Below, one piece after another: positions 1 through 10,686 of a stretch of DNA of 64,000 bases. The notes under the pieces were generated by a model that saw only the letters and a list, made by a program, of their open reading frames with translations, ran no database searches and was not told the origin of the DNA. This stretch comes from Cercis canadensis (Eukaryota > Streptophyta > Magnoliopsida > Fabales > Fabaceae), in assembly GCA_003255065.1 (NCBI GenBank), contig QAOA01002574.1, forward strand, positions 39,238 through 103,237, written 5' to 3'. A program made the translations under genes and the position numbers. Every line of letters starts with the position of its first letter. The stretch's first letter is position 1.

Positions 1-1065
1 TAAACAACAGTTGAGCTAGGAATGACTCCTTTGTTGGATTACTATCAAGTTGCATTGTTTCATGTCTAGAGAGCTTTTTTTGGCACTTCACTATTCGATT
101 TCAATGATTGTTTGCAATTAAAATATCTTGGTGAGGAAGGGGAGAATATTTCTGTAGCTGGTGCTGTGGCTATTTGCTGTCCTTATGATCTTTTGGTTAG
201 TGTAATAACTTGGTTGTAATTGCATTCAACTGTTGTACTTTAGAGGGTATGAAATTAAGGTCCACATTATGTTGTGTGTGGATCATTACAATTATTTTCT
301 CCTTATGTTGTTGAGCATTAATCTTTAGTATGTGCAGGTTTGTGGTGTTTATGGTCATAGATTTCTGACCTTACATCATTTATGGGATAAAGTGCTCTTC
401 TTGGCTTCTCGTTGGGTGTTTGCACATGGTTTCTTTTTTAATTGCCATATGTGTTTCTGCTTTTCCTTTTTTGCTTTCAATCCGTGTTATACCCGCGTGG
501 AAGATTTGTGCTGATTGGTTTCGCATTCGGCTAAAATTTGTGTTCCTCACTTGCTTCGAACCCTAACCCCCAATTTGAAGTATAAACTCTATATACAAAC
601 ATTGTTGAGCACTAATGTACTTTCTAAACAACAGTTGAGCTAGGAATGACTCCTTTGTTGGATTACTATCAAGTTGCATTGTTTCATGTCTAGAGATCTT
701 TTTTTGGCACTTCACTATTCGATTTCAATGATTGTTTGCAATTAAAATATCTTGGTGAGGAAGGGGAGAATATTTCTGTAGCTGGTGCTGTGGCTATTTG
801 CTGTCCTTATGATCTTTTGGTTAGTGTAATAACTTGGTTGTAATTGCATTCAACTGTTGTACTCTAGAGGGTATGAAATTAAGGTCCACATTATGTTGTG
901 TGTGGATCATTACAATTATTTTCTCCTTATGTTGTTGAGCATTAATCTTTAGTATGTGCAGGTTTGTGGTGTTTATGGTCATAGATTTATGACCTTACAT
1001 CATTTATGGTATAGAGTGGTCTTCTTGGCTTCTCGTTGGGTGTTTGCACATGGTTTCTATTTTTT
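1..1065 (+). repeat. Tandem duplication of ~440 bp inside the MULE left part
   Basis: Bases 1-440 recur at 625-1065 with only a few substitutions. The first copy is followed by the 441-583 subterminal inverted repeat; the second continues into unrelated sequence ending in a short reiteration of TTTGCACATGGTTTCTAT. No N separates the copies, so this looks like a genuine duplication within the element. No coding function is apparent. Confidence 0.85.
441..583 (+). repeat. MULE subterminal inverted repeat, left arm
   Basis: The reverse complement of this stretch is found at 9648-9790 with high identity, outer ends at 441 and 9790 and inner ends at 583 and 9648. It contains the motif CCCTAACCCCCAATTTGAAG, which also occurs near 9950 (variant, reverse strand) and at 16733 inside the small MULE. 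It resembles a captured 5' untranslated leader shared by the family. Confidence 0.8.
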
Positions 1066-1899
1066 TGTTTGCACATGGTTTCTATCTTGGAAGTTAGAGG
1101 TCTGGATATACTTTTAGCATATAAGATATCTGTATTCAGTACGTCATTTTCAAAATATCTTTTGTATGATTTATGTTGCCATAAATGCTTGAACTTAACT
1201 GAGTTTTGCTGCTGATTTGATGTTACTGAAAGATTGAAATTAATTTACTTAGTTCTGTCTGTTCTTCTTCTTCTTCTTGTTCAACTGGAGGTCATATTGT
1301 CAGTATCTTTATTTGCAGATAGGAGACAGATTTATAAACTGTAGGCTTGTGCAGAAGTTTTATGATAGAGCCCTTGCAATTGGACTTCAAGGTTTCTCTA
1401 CCATAACCTTGCAATTGATTTGTGTGTGGTGTTTCTTCTTTGCTTTTGATGTTGCTGTGCAATTTAATATTATGTTGATCTCATTTCCCCATTCCCCCAG
1501 TAGATGCAAAATGCACACGAGTGATGGCTTCAACATTAGCCTATTTGAAAGTTGAATCTCTTTATTCTATAATCTATTTACTTTCTGCTGTTTGTGAAGA
1601 ACTAGGTAAGTTGCCATCCATTTATTTGAAGGGGTCATTGGAGTTTGTGTCTATTATTGTGAATTGTGATTCTACTTGAAGCTTTAATCTTTGAAAGGAT
1701 ATATAGTGCATACTAGTTGAAGCATCTGATAAAAAATGTGATTTTGGATGTTTTTATTTTTAGGCTTAAATCTGTAATTTTTTTTAAAAAGACAAGTGAA
1801 GGCATTGTTTATAGGATTTAACTTTACTTTAGTTTTACATATTCTCATTGGTATTTTTTCGAAATCCTTAGTTAGTTTCTTAATCAGTGTTGCTGTACC

Positions 1900-2428
1900 A
1901 TGAGTGGGAAGACTGAAGCTCGATATCCAAACAAGCATAGCCACAGTGTGCCTGATGTTAGTTGCAGTGTGACTACTAGCAGTTGTAGTGGGTTTAGTGC
2001 AAAGAACATAACAAGCAACCAAGTACCATTTGAATGCCAGTGTGGGAAGAGACCACTGTTGGTGACATCATGGACTGAGAAGAATTTTGGGCGTCCATTT
2101 TGGAGGTGTCCATTTTGGAGAGTTAGTATTTTTCGTGCGATTTGGAATACCAATTTGTAGTCTAAATTGTTAACTTATTTGTAGGAAAATGTATCAAAGA
2201 GAATTTGTTACTAATATGCAGTGAAAATTGTTCATGCAGGATTCCTCTGTTAGTTGTTGTTTCTTTCAGTGGCTTGATGAGGGGAATGCAATGGTGAATG
2301 AGAGCAAAATTTTGGAGCAAATGAAAAAAAAGTGCATCAACTATGAGAAGAGAATTAAAAGATTGAAATTCTTTTGCTGGGTCTTGGCTATGCTATTGGT
2401 TGTTATGGTGCTTAGTCATCTTGTATAG
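1900..2428 (+). CDS. GRF-type zinc finger protein with C-terminal coiled coil and membrane anchor
   Basis: Two exons, 1900-2121 and 2240-2428, joined by a 118-bp GT-AG intron, give an uninterrupted 136-residue protein. Residues about 46-86 form a GRF zinc finger: the C-x-C pair (CQCG), then GRPFWRCP, then after the splice a Cys followed by FFQWLDE. The intron falls inside the finger and splicing restores the motif, which strongly supports the gene model. A charged helical segment follows (EQMKKK...EKRIKRLK), then a hydrophobic stretch of about 18 residues at the extreme C-terminus, predicting a tail-anchored membrane protein. GRF fingers in other proteins bind single-stranded nucleic acid; the role of these short plant forms is not established. 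The gene lies inside the MULE, opposite to the transposase, and has no visible lesion. It could be a captured host gene or an accessory gene of the element. Confidence 0.75.
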
Positions 2429-3730
2429 GGGTAGTTCATATATATAACTTTTTAGAAGAATTGTATTAGTTAGGTAATGACTTGTAAAATTGTTAAATTT
2501 GAATTATGTTAACGATATTAGTAAAAATTAGTGTGACTCGAATTGGTGTATAATGCTTCAGTTCCTCATAAAGTGGGTCAAGGTTGATCCTTAATTGTTC
2601 AAGATATTCCTTTCAATTTACTTTATTAAGTGATTAGTATTTATTTATAAATTAACGTAAAGCAACTTAGCGTATAATTGATTCTTATTAAGTTGATAAT
2701 ACAGGTATGTATCTGAGGGGCATGAAAACGCTAATCATAAAGGCATGCTCTTTCACTCTTACCCCTTCCCCCCCTCCGAAAAAGTTTAAAAAAAAAAAAG
2801 AGCACCTTGTTTGTTAACCACTAGTCAAAATTCAGAATTTCATTTCCATGAATACAGAATAATGTTTTATCCTTCTAGCTAATGCTATAGTAGATAAATA
2901 TTGATTAGGTGCTAGAGAAAACAAATAAGGACATAGATGCTACACAGCCATGTTATTGGTTTCTCTAATATCGCTCTTAAAAGGTCTCAATAGTAAGTGT
3001 TGCTTTAATTTATGCCATGCCAACACATTTTGGGAGAGGGTTCCTTCTTGGTCACAAAGAAAGGGACAAGACTAGGGAACCAATGTGTAAAGCCTTCACT
3101 CCACTAACACTTGTATTTTCACATTATAACGAATCCAGAGAAATAGTTCTCCCAAACAGAGAAAATATGAATAACTGCTGCAATGTCATTTGCAAGTGGC
3201 AAGAACAACAACAAAAGCAACATTGTTAGCACTTGTACCTGTTACAAATAGTTCATCCAATTTCAGGAAACTCGTATATCTGCCAATTAAATTGTTTTTG
3301 AATAAATTACTAGTGTTCAACAATTCTAAAATCAGAATGCAGCAGACATGTCCCTTAATTAATGGGCACAAATTCCTCACCAAAAAATTCAACTTTGAAT
3401 AACAATTACAAAATTCATTAATGGTTACATAATTCGCTAAATCATGCCTATCTAAGAACTTCTCAGTCATGCCCGAGACTGCTGCAAATCCAAGGTCTGT
3501 GAATGATGCAAATCCAGCACAACCTGCACATGCTGCCCTCCGACCATGTAGAACCACACAATTATGATATTCCATTCCATCTACAACTTGCACATGCAGC
3601 AACAATTATGATATTCCATTTCAGATATTACCTACATCAGAATATTTATATTTAAACACAGGAATGCAGCTACAATTTTCAATTGTTAATTTTCTCAAAT
3701 TTTTTTCATTCAGAAGCATAATAGTAGTTT
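2429..3730. other. MULE internal spacer, no gene recognised
   Basis: Lies between the GRF-finger gene and the 3' end of the transposase. An open frame of 139 codons on the minus strand (3186-3605) has no motif I recognise and may be transposase 3' UTR or spacer. Confidence 0.4.
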
Positions 3731-6700
3731 CTAGATTGTGAAGAGATAAGTTTTTCTCTGCTCACCAATAATGAAATGTACATTCAAAACAACATTTAAC
3801 ATAATCCAGACAATGATTTTAATTTGCTTGCTTCCACTGGAGCTTGGTTGTCCACCACCTGAAAACATAAAAGTAAACCTTTTCCTGTTGACTTCAGTTG
3901 CTACTAGGAGGGTCTCTCTAGTAACGGAAGGCTGCCTTGGTATCCGTGTGGATATATCTTCCTGTTGAGGTTGACTGTGGACCCTTTGAGCTTGCAGATC
4001 TGGTTGCACCTGAAACCAATGAAAAATTCAAATGGAACATTGTCACCATAAATGTTACAAAAAAGAATAAAACAAATGTCACTAGAAATCCCAAAACTCA
4101 CATTTCTCCTTATTGACAATTTTGGTCTAGGCCGAAGTTGACATGTCTCTTGTGAAGAGATAGGTGGGGCTTGTGATTGAGATTCCAGTTGAGATGATTG
4201 GACTGGCTGCCTAGTTTCCTTTGTTGTCTTCTTGATTCTCTTTGTCTTCATAGGACCACCTTGGCATGTTCTTGTATTATGGCCAAGATGGCCACATTTT
4301 CCACATTTAATATCCCCATATTTTCTTTTTAGCTTAGCAGTGCTTGGCGTTTCAGGGGGATCATTGGTCTTTTTCCTCTGTACTTTAGGCCTTCCGGGTC
4401 CTCTCTTAAGAGGTGGTGGCTGCATTGCCTCAATCCCAGTTTCAACCCAATATTCCTCACCTGGTACAGCCCCTAAAAATGGCTCATAGGCTTGCTTCCA
4501 TATTGCTGTTGAGTACCATTCATGCACATAATTCTCTGCTGGCTTTCCTTTCCTAGCTAATGCTGCACATGCATGCTTGCAGGGAATACCAGTTAAGTCC
4601 CATTCTCTACATGAACAACTTCTTGTCTGCAAATCAACCACTGCTTTTTTCATAGGTCTATACTCAACCTCGAACTTGTTGTAATCAGAGTCACCAATCC
4701 ATGTCGGAGTCCAGAATCTACTTTATCTCCTTTCGTTGTTAAGCTTGCTCTGCGCCTTAGGACAGATTACACCTTTGTACTTCTGAATCTTCTCCATCAT
4801 GCCCGTCCTCTTCCTCATTATGTAGCCTCTAATGCCTTCCGCCATTGTCAAGATTGGTTGACCTCTATACTTCACAATTTCAGAATTGAACTGTTCACAC
4901 ATGTTGTTCAGTAAATTCTGAGATTTTGTATGACAATTAAAGGCAGATCTAGTCCAAGCTCCTGCTTTTTTTAGCCTTAACCATGCTGCTACATACTTAT
5001 TGATTGCATGCATTTTGACTATGTTCTTCTCCCACTCTTGTGTTGTAGGTGACTTAGCAGCTGTCCACACCACTTTTCTCAAGTTTGCATCTTTCCACCT
5101 CTTTGTCATATTGGCCCACACATGCCTCATGCAGAATCTATGTGGCACGCTGGGCAACAATTGTTTCATGGCTGGCACTAGTCCCTACAACATCAACAGA
5201 ACCAAGTTATTTCTCTTAATTGACATTTAAAAAAAAAAAAAGAGGACATCGGCAATGAGTAATTATACTTTTTACTGGTCTGAAATGAAATTGTAGCCCC
5301 GGTCTCTTGGATGACCAAGATCTTCAATCAAAAGTGTCAAGAACCATGACCATGTCTCCTTCGTCTCCAAATCTACAATTGCATATGCAATTGGATAAAA
5401 TGACTCATTTCCATCTTGTGCTACAGCTGCCAAGAGGATTCCCCCATAGTAGCCTTTTAGGAAACAACCATCTAACCTAATCAACGGTCTACAGCTACTA
5501 ATAAATCCCTTCTTACATGCATCCAAGCACACATAGAATCGCTTGAACACAGGTGGTGATTAAGGTGTAGGTCTGTCCACGCCCAATAACACTGAAGAGT
5601 TTGGGTTGCATCTCCTAAGTTCTTGCGCATAATCCCAAAACTTAGCATATTGAGCTTTTTCAGAACCTTCCACAAAATCTCTTGCAACTTTGAGTGCTCT
5701 ATACAGCTTCATCTCACACACTTCAACTTCATAGTTCTCTTTGAGAATCTTCCATGCATCTTTCACTGTCAAGGCTGATTGTGTTCTAAGAAAAGGCACT
5801 AACTTCTCAGATATCCATGCCCTATTAGCTTGTTTATTGGTTGCTTGCCTAGCACAAGTGTGATTTGGAGAGAATGTCTTGATTTGATAACTTCGTGTAT
5901 GATTACTATAAGAACAAAGAATCTCCCAAGGGCAATCTTCTTTGCATACTGCCCTAGATCTATTTTTATCATTCTTTGTCCAATATACTTTTCTACCCAA
6001 GTGAACTGTATAGTCCTTGACAACATTTTTAAAAACAGCAAGTGAGGAGAACTCCATGCCCAGCTCAAAGTGTACATCTCCAAATGCAGCCTCCTCATTG
6101 AATTTTGGATTAACTTGCTGCTGTTTTTCTTCATCATCAGAGTCATCTGATGCTGTGTGCAACTCTTCACTATGATACTCCTCTGCTCCGAATGGATTTT
6201 CATAGACCTCAAAAGGCTTGTTTGCTACTTCTCTGTATTGGTNTCCTCTTGTATTTTTTTTTCATATTCTGATTGGCTGTACCACTTGGTGTTGGCATGT
6301 GTTGTGATTGTTCATCTTCCTCTAGACCAACCTCAGCATCCCCCATGTCATCATCATCTACTTGCATCTCTGCTGGACTGTCCTCTGCACTCTTATCAGC
6401 ATAATTAACATCATATGAATAACCTCCAGGATCACCACTATCATAATACTCTTCATCTTCAACACCATCTTCCTCTTCATCTTCAACATCATCTTCCTCT
6501 TCATCTTCAGCACACTCTTCCTCTTCATCTTCACCACCATCTTCCTCTTCATCTTCACCGTCACTTTCATTTTCTTCAGCTGGCTGATCCCCCTCATTAT
6601 TTGAGTCACCTTCATTTTCTTCAGCTGGCTGATCCCCCTCATTATTTGAGTTTTGAAAGTTCTTTTTACAATATACTTCTTCCAGAAATTCCTCATCAGT

Positions 6701-7090
6701 GTGCTGATTATCATCGTCATGTTCATCTTCCTCTACACCAGTGCTATCAATCAATAATGACTCATTCACTAACTCCGGATTCTCTATTACTGGATGCACA
6801 AAAAATAACTCTATTTCCGTTGTTTTTAAGGCTTCACCTATCATGGCAATAACATCTGCATCCCCCTTCAATTGTTGGAGCCCTTCTCTCAAATTCACCC
6901 CCGGGATTAACCACAAACACTCGAGGTAATTTTGATAACCATGGTCTCTAAACATCTCATCAATTACAGGGATGGAAATAAGATCTACATCTATATCCCA
7001 CACATCTTCCTCACCCCCGATATACCTCAAGTCAATATTGTTTGTAAATTTACCCCCGTGGTGAAACACTAGGTTAATATAATGGATCAT
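3731..7090 (-). pseudogene. MuDR/MULE transposase (damaged)
   Basis: Cut-and-paste transposase of the Mutator superfamily. Order from the N-terminus: a PB1-like domain (HHGGKF near 7060); an acidic low-complexity linker (6400-6750); the MuDR N-terminal domain (about 6100-5700); the catalytic core with candidate DDE residues at D (5470-5472, RLDGCFLKG), D (5278-5280, ISDQ) and E (4894-4896, CEQFN); a SWIM zinc finger C-x-C-x(n)-C-x-H near 4571-4617; a CCHC knuckle (CGKCGHLGHNTRTC) near 4267-4308; and a Gln/Ser/Arg-rich tail. Two small introns are supported: 5185-5275 (restores ISDQ-GLVPA) and 4010-4101. Lesions: in-frame TAA at 5560-5562 and 4723-4725, and a frame change at the N at 6243. The ATG at 7088-7090 was chosen because it opens directly into the PB1-like domain. 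All domains are otherwise recognisable, so decay looks recent. Confidence 0.88.
6430..6660 (-). repeat. Acidic tandem repeats in transposase linker
   Basis: Short repeats encode runs of Glu/Asp (units like DEEED) and a twice-repeated segment containing GDQPAEENE. Low-complexity linker between the PB1-like and MuDR domains. Confidence 0.7.
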
Positions 7091-8391
7091 GCTGCTGCAA
7101 TAGTAAAAAATAAAACCACAAAATTACATGCTACTAAAAGTCAATTTAGTGTTAAGACACTTTTGACCAAAACAATTGTCTCATACAACATAAAGACCAC
7201 AAACAACCAAACACAAAAAATTGCAATCACATAATGCTTGACAACACATTTGACATATATATTACTTTCCTACAAGGTCAAAGCAATAGAAGACCAATAC
7301 AGAGAAGTAGCACAAGAACAAGGTTCAATCACATAATCACAATTCTTGACAGTCACTAGCCTAATAGAATAAAATCAATACAAACAAGTAGCACAAGAAC
7401 AAGGTTCAGCAACAAAATCAGCATGCTGGACTGTCACTAGCCTAATAGAATAAAACCAATAAAGAGAGAGGTATGACTGTCATCATTACAATTACAGTTG
7501 TAATAGGAACAATCATGATTGTCACCTGTGCATATTTCTTATGGAAATGGACTGGTAAACACTCTGGGACTGGTAGGCCATTTTATATTATCTCAGTGGA
7601 TTCAAACTTATCATCTAATTGCTTTTTATTGGTTCTAACCATATAAATCTAACTTCTAGCATATGCGGAAAAAACAAGTGACAGCTGTCAAAAGACTTTC
7701 TAGAGCATCTAGACAAAGGCAAGAAGAATTCAAGAATGAAATCACAATTTTGGACAGTCACTAGCCTAATAGAATAAAACCAATACAAACATGTATCACG
7801 AGAACAAGGTTCAAGAACAAAATCACAATTATGGACAGTCACTAGCCTAATCCTTATGAAATCAAAGAAAAATAGAACTTCAAGTTTCTAAATGCCTCTG
7901 CTGATGAATCAATGATTGATCAGTTAAAATGATGCCAGAATTTATACTTATAACAGATGCATGTAATGAGTGATTAATAGCTCCGAAACAAAAGTAAAAT
8001 CAAAATAAGATGCTTTGAGATTTAGAACTATCATTAGATTAACTTAGAGAAGAGTTTGTTCACCCATTTTTCCAGGTAAAGATCAAAGTCAACACCTCAG
8101 TTGTAGAAGAAAACTCAACAAGTAAGTTTACAAAGTTTTAAGCAGATCACATAATTTATCCTGTACAGTTTGTTTCACAAAAGCATATCTTAGTAACCTA
8201 TAAAGAAATATGGTTTATGTACTTTTTTTTCTAGTTTTCATGGTACAATTACAAATTTCCCTCACATATTAATTAAATTCATTTCATACTTGAAAGATCA
8301 AATTCAGTACCTCAATTTTATAGAGCAAGCATCAAGAAATTTACAAAATTCCCACTATCAGCAGAAGAAGGAGGCAGGGGAATAGACTAAC
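7091..8391. other. MULE 5' spacer with dispersed minisatellite
   Basis: Upstream of the transposase start. A motif of about 75 bp (core GTCACTAGCCTAATAGAATA, often preceded by AGAACAAGGTTCA) recurs around 7312-7385, 7391-7460, 7740-7790 and 7800-7850. No coding sequence recognised. Confidence 0.55.
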
Positions 8392-9554
8392 CTTTGGGGT
8401 GCTTCCTATTTCAATATATGAACCTTCCTGGCCAATCACTGCACCTTCAGCTTCCTTGTTTTGTAGCTGAAACACATAGTTTACATGTATTTAAATCAAT
8501 CAGTAATATCCCATACATGATTTTCCTATTTAATTAAAAAATTATTACCCTTACTCTAGACTTTTAGTGTTAAGATACTGTTAGATAAATAATATTTCAG
8601 CAAACCATTTAGGGGTCACAAGCATTAGCACAATACATACGGAGCAAAGAATTAAATGTGGTTCATTTTAATTTCTGGTATAGTAAACACATATGGAGAC
8701 AATACATCACAGAAATTCTCATCATGTACATCTCCAAATGATGGTTATCATTGGGAAATTGGGAAAAATTGGTTGACTTCAATACATAGTAAGGGAAAAT
8801 TGGGAATGACCAGTGTTGCTGCATGAAAGAGGAAAACAAAACTACTCCCACAATGTAAGTGGTTGTTGCCATGGCTACATTGCTTGGGAGTGAAACCATT
8901 ACTATATTAGCCACATGAATTATTGATATATATTATCTAACTTGGGATTGTCTTTGCCCCCCAATTTCTGATACTCTAATTTTCCCACCAGACCCACCAA
9001 TAAATAATGGTACAGAGTACAAACAATGCAAGGATAAGCAAATGCTTATAGTGGATAATAATAATAATATGAGGACAAAATTGTGTTTGTCCTAATTGTG
9101 ACACACCCTCTGTTTAGAAACTATCGTTGTTGCTTAGATCCAAGCTAATTGGGTATGTCAGTTTCATGGGATTTTCTGTTGAGCAAATGCTTGAAAAAAA
9201 AGTTTCATGGCTTGTTTAAGATTAAGGGAATGAATATAAGCCAAAAGTACCAAATTATTTCTCAGAGTTCAAATATGTTGAAATCGATAATTGGATGTTG
9301 CTACCATATGAGACATTCTTTTAAAATGGTGCAAAATAGCAGAAGTAAAACATGAAACAGCAATCCAGCAGTACCACATAGACACAAAAATTGGAAATCA
9401 CACACACACAAAGGATATTTAATTAACCTCTCTTATTAGCAATTATATAATATCTATAAAGACAACAAGTCAAGATCGAGATAAATGTATATATAAAAGA
9501 ACGTTTCATTCAAAATAAACCACAATTCAACTTACATGTTCTTCATCCAGGTAT
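8392..9554 (-). pseudogene. Captured host gene fragment (two candidate exons) inside the MULE
   Basis: Two minus-strand segments look like real exons. A 19-nt micro-exon at 9536-9554 is bounded by TTTCAG and GTAAGT, and a 75-nt exon at 8392-8466 by TTTCAG and GTTAGT. Joined, they stay in frame: YLDEEH followed by LQNKEAEGAVIGQEG and IEIGSTPK. The leader-like sequence towards 9950 would be upstream. I do not recognise the parent gene. Phase compatibility and good splice sites at both exons argue against chance, but two short exons are thin evidence. Confidence 0.45.
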
Positions 9555-9647
9555 CTGAAATTCCCAAAGAAATAATGCAGCTTAAAACTCCATTACAGAT
9601 TTGAAGTGCCAACAGGTTAATCAAACTTCAACTTCTGGGTCGCGGGT

Positions 9648-9790
9648 GTGGTCTTCAAATTGGGGGTTAGGGTTCGGAGCAAGTGAGGAACACAAATTTT
9701 AGCCGAATGCGAAACCAAGCAGCAGAAATCTGCCACGCGAGTATAACAAGGATTGAAAGCAAAAAAGGAAAAGCAGAAACACATATGGCA
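9648..9790 (-). repeat. MULE subterminal inverted repeat, right arm
   Basis: Reverse complement of 441-583. Its inner end carries the leader-like CCCTAACCCCCAATTTGAAG motif on the minus strand. Confidence 0.8.
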
Positions 9791-10079
9791 ATTCGTTTAG
9801 TTCATAAGTTTAAGGGCAGTATCAATATATGAAAATATAAACCAGAAAGTATAACAAGGGCAGATTCGAACACAACCTGCAAAGAGTATCTTCAAAGGAT
9901 GAGCTGCGGTGGGGGCTTCGGTCTTCAGAAGTTCTTCAATTTGGGGGCTAGGGTTCGAAGCAAATTATGGTTCGAAGCAAGTTCTTCAACGTCAGCTCAA
10001 ATGAGATTTCAGAAAACACCACCCAAACGACGTCGAATTTGAGTAAACCCGTTTTCTTTTCTAATTAAATCCACATCAG

Positions 10080-10305
10080 ATGCTGATGTTGGAAATTAAA
10101 ATTGCCACCTAAGCATTTAACGTGCCACCACAGCACTTAACAGTGCCACGTCAGCAATTCCGCTATCTCTTACCAGCCCTCACTAACGGAGGACCATTTT
10201 GTTATGGATGTCCTATCTTTCAAGGACTAATTTGTTGTTTTCCATCTTTGAAGGACCATTTTGTTGAAAGTCCAATCTTTTGAGGACTCAAATGTAGGTT
10301 TACTC
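10080..10305 (-). repeat. MULE right terminal region
   Basis: Terminal sequence ending in AATGTAGGTTTACTC. Its reverse complement matches the start of the element at 16398 over much of its length: GAGTAAAC, AGTCCTC, AAAATGGTCCT and a Tn-rich GTGGCACGTTA block. The base following 10305 would begin the target duplication (TTATTTTTG), unverifiable here. Confidence 0.7.
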
Positions 10306-10459
10306 TTATTTTTGCCATTGATATTTGATAAATTGTAATTTTTGTACTTTTTATTTTTTTTTAGAGTGAAACTTACGTTCAAAAAAATGCATGAAAATTA
10401 TGCTCCATAATTAAGCCCAAAAATATACATATGTTTTTTTATGGTTTCTTTTTAATTTA

Positions 10460-10514
10460 AGGGAGACCATTTTGTTGGAAGTCCAATCTTTCGAGGACTC
10501 AAATGTAGGTTTAC
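10460..10514 (-). repeat. Second MULE terminus fragment
   Basis: About 50 bp nearly identical to the outermost bases of the large MULE (compare 10251-10305), ending again in GTTTACTC. Either a remnant of another copy of the family or a duplicated end. It lies between the large MULE and the laccase fragment. Confidence 0.7.
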
Positions 10515-10686
10515 TCAATGTTTTAATACTATGTCAACAATTTCGTCTAATTTTAAACAGCTCAAAGACAAAAGAACTAAAAATGTAATGTTTGTTAAAA
10601 TAGAAGGATGAGAAATAATTTATTTTTAAAAAAGATGGACCAAATGGTTCATTTCATTAAAATAGAAAAATCAAAATTATAATTAA

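Larger units (their letters stand above)
1..10305. mobile_element. Large Mutator-like element (MULE), left end outside window
   Basis: Supported by three things. A MuDR-type transposase lies on the minus strand between 3731 and 7090. A subterminal inverted repeat pairs 441-583 with 9648-9790. The right terminus (about 10080-10305) ends in GTTTACTC and matches, in inverted orientation, the ends of the 9-bp-TSD element at 16398-18050. By symmetry with the right side, the left terminus should lie just beyond position 1, so the left target duplication cannot be checked. The right TIR contains several reiterations of a motif like AAGGACCATTTTGTTG, a common feature of MULE ends. Besides the transposase the element carries a GRF-finger gene (1900-2428, plus strand) and exon-like captured sequence (8392-9554, minus strand). 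Confidence 0.8.

Noticed and set aside
3186..3605. 139-codon minus-strand frame as an accessory MULE gene
   Set aside because: No recognisable motif, no supporting splice or repeat evidence, and position directly after the transposase fits 3' UTR or spacer.
6358..6852. Open frames on both strands over the acidic repeat (Lys/Met-rich and His/Leu-rich peptides)
   Set aside because: Shadows of the GA-rich codons of the transposase linker, with biased composition and no motif.
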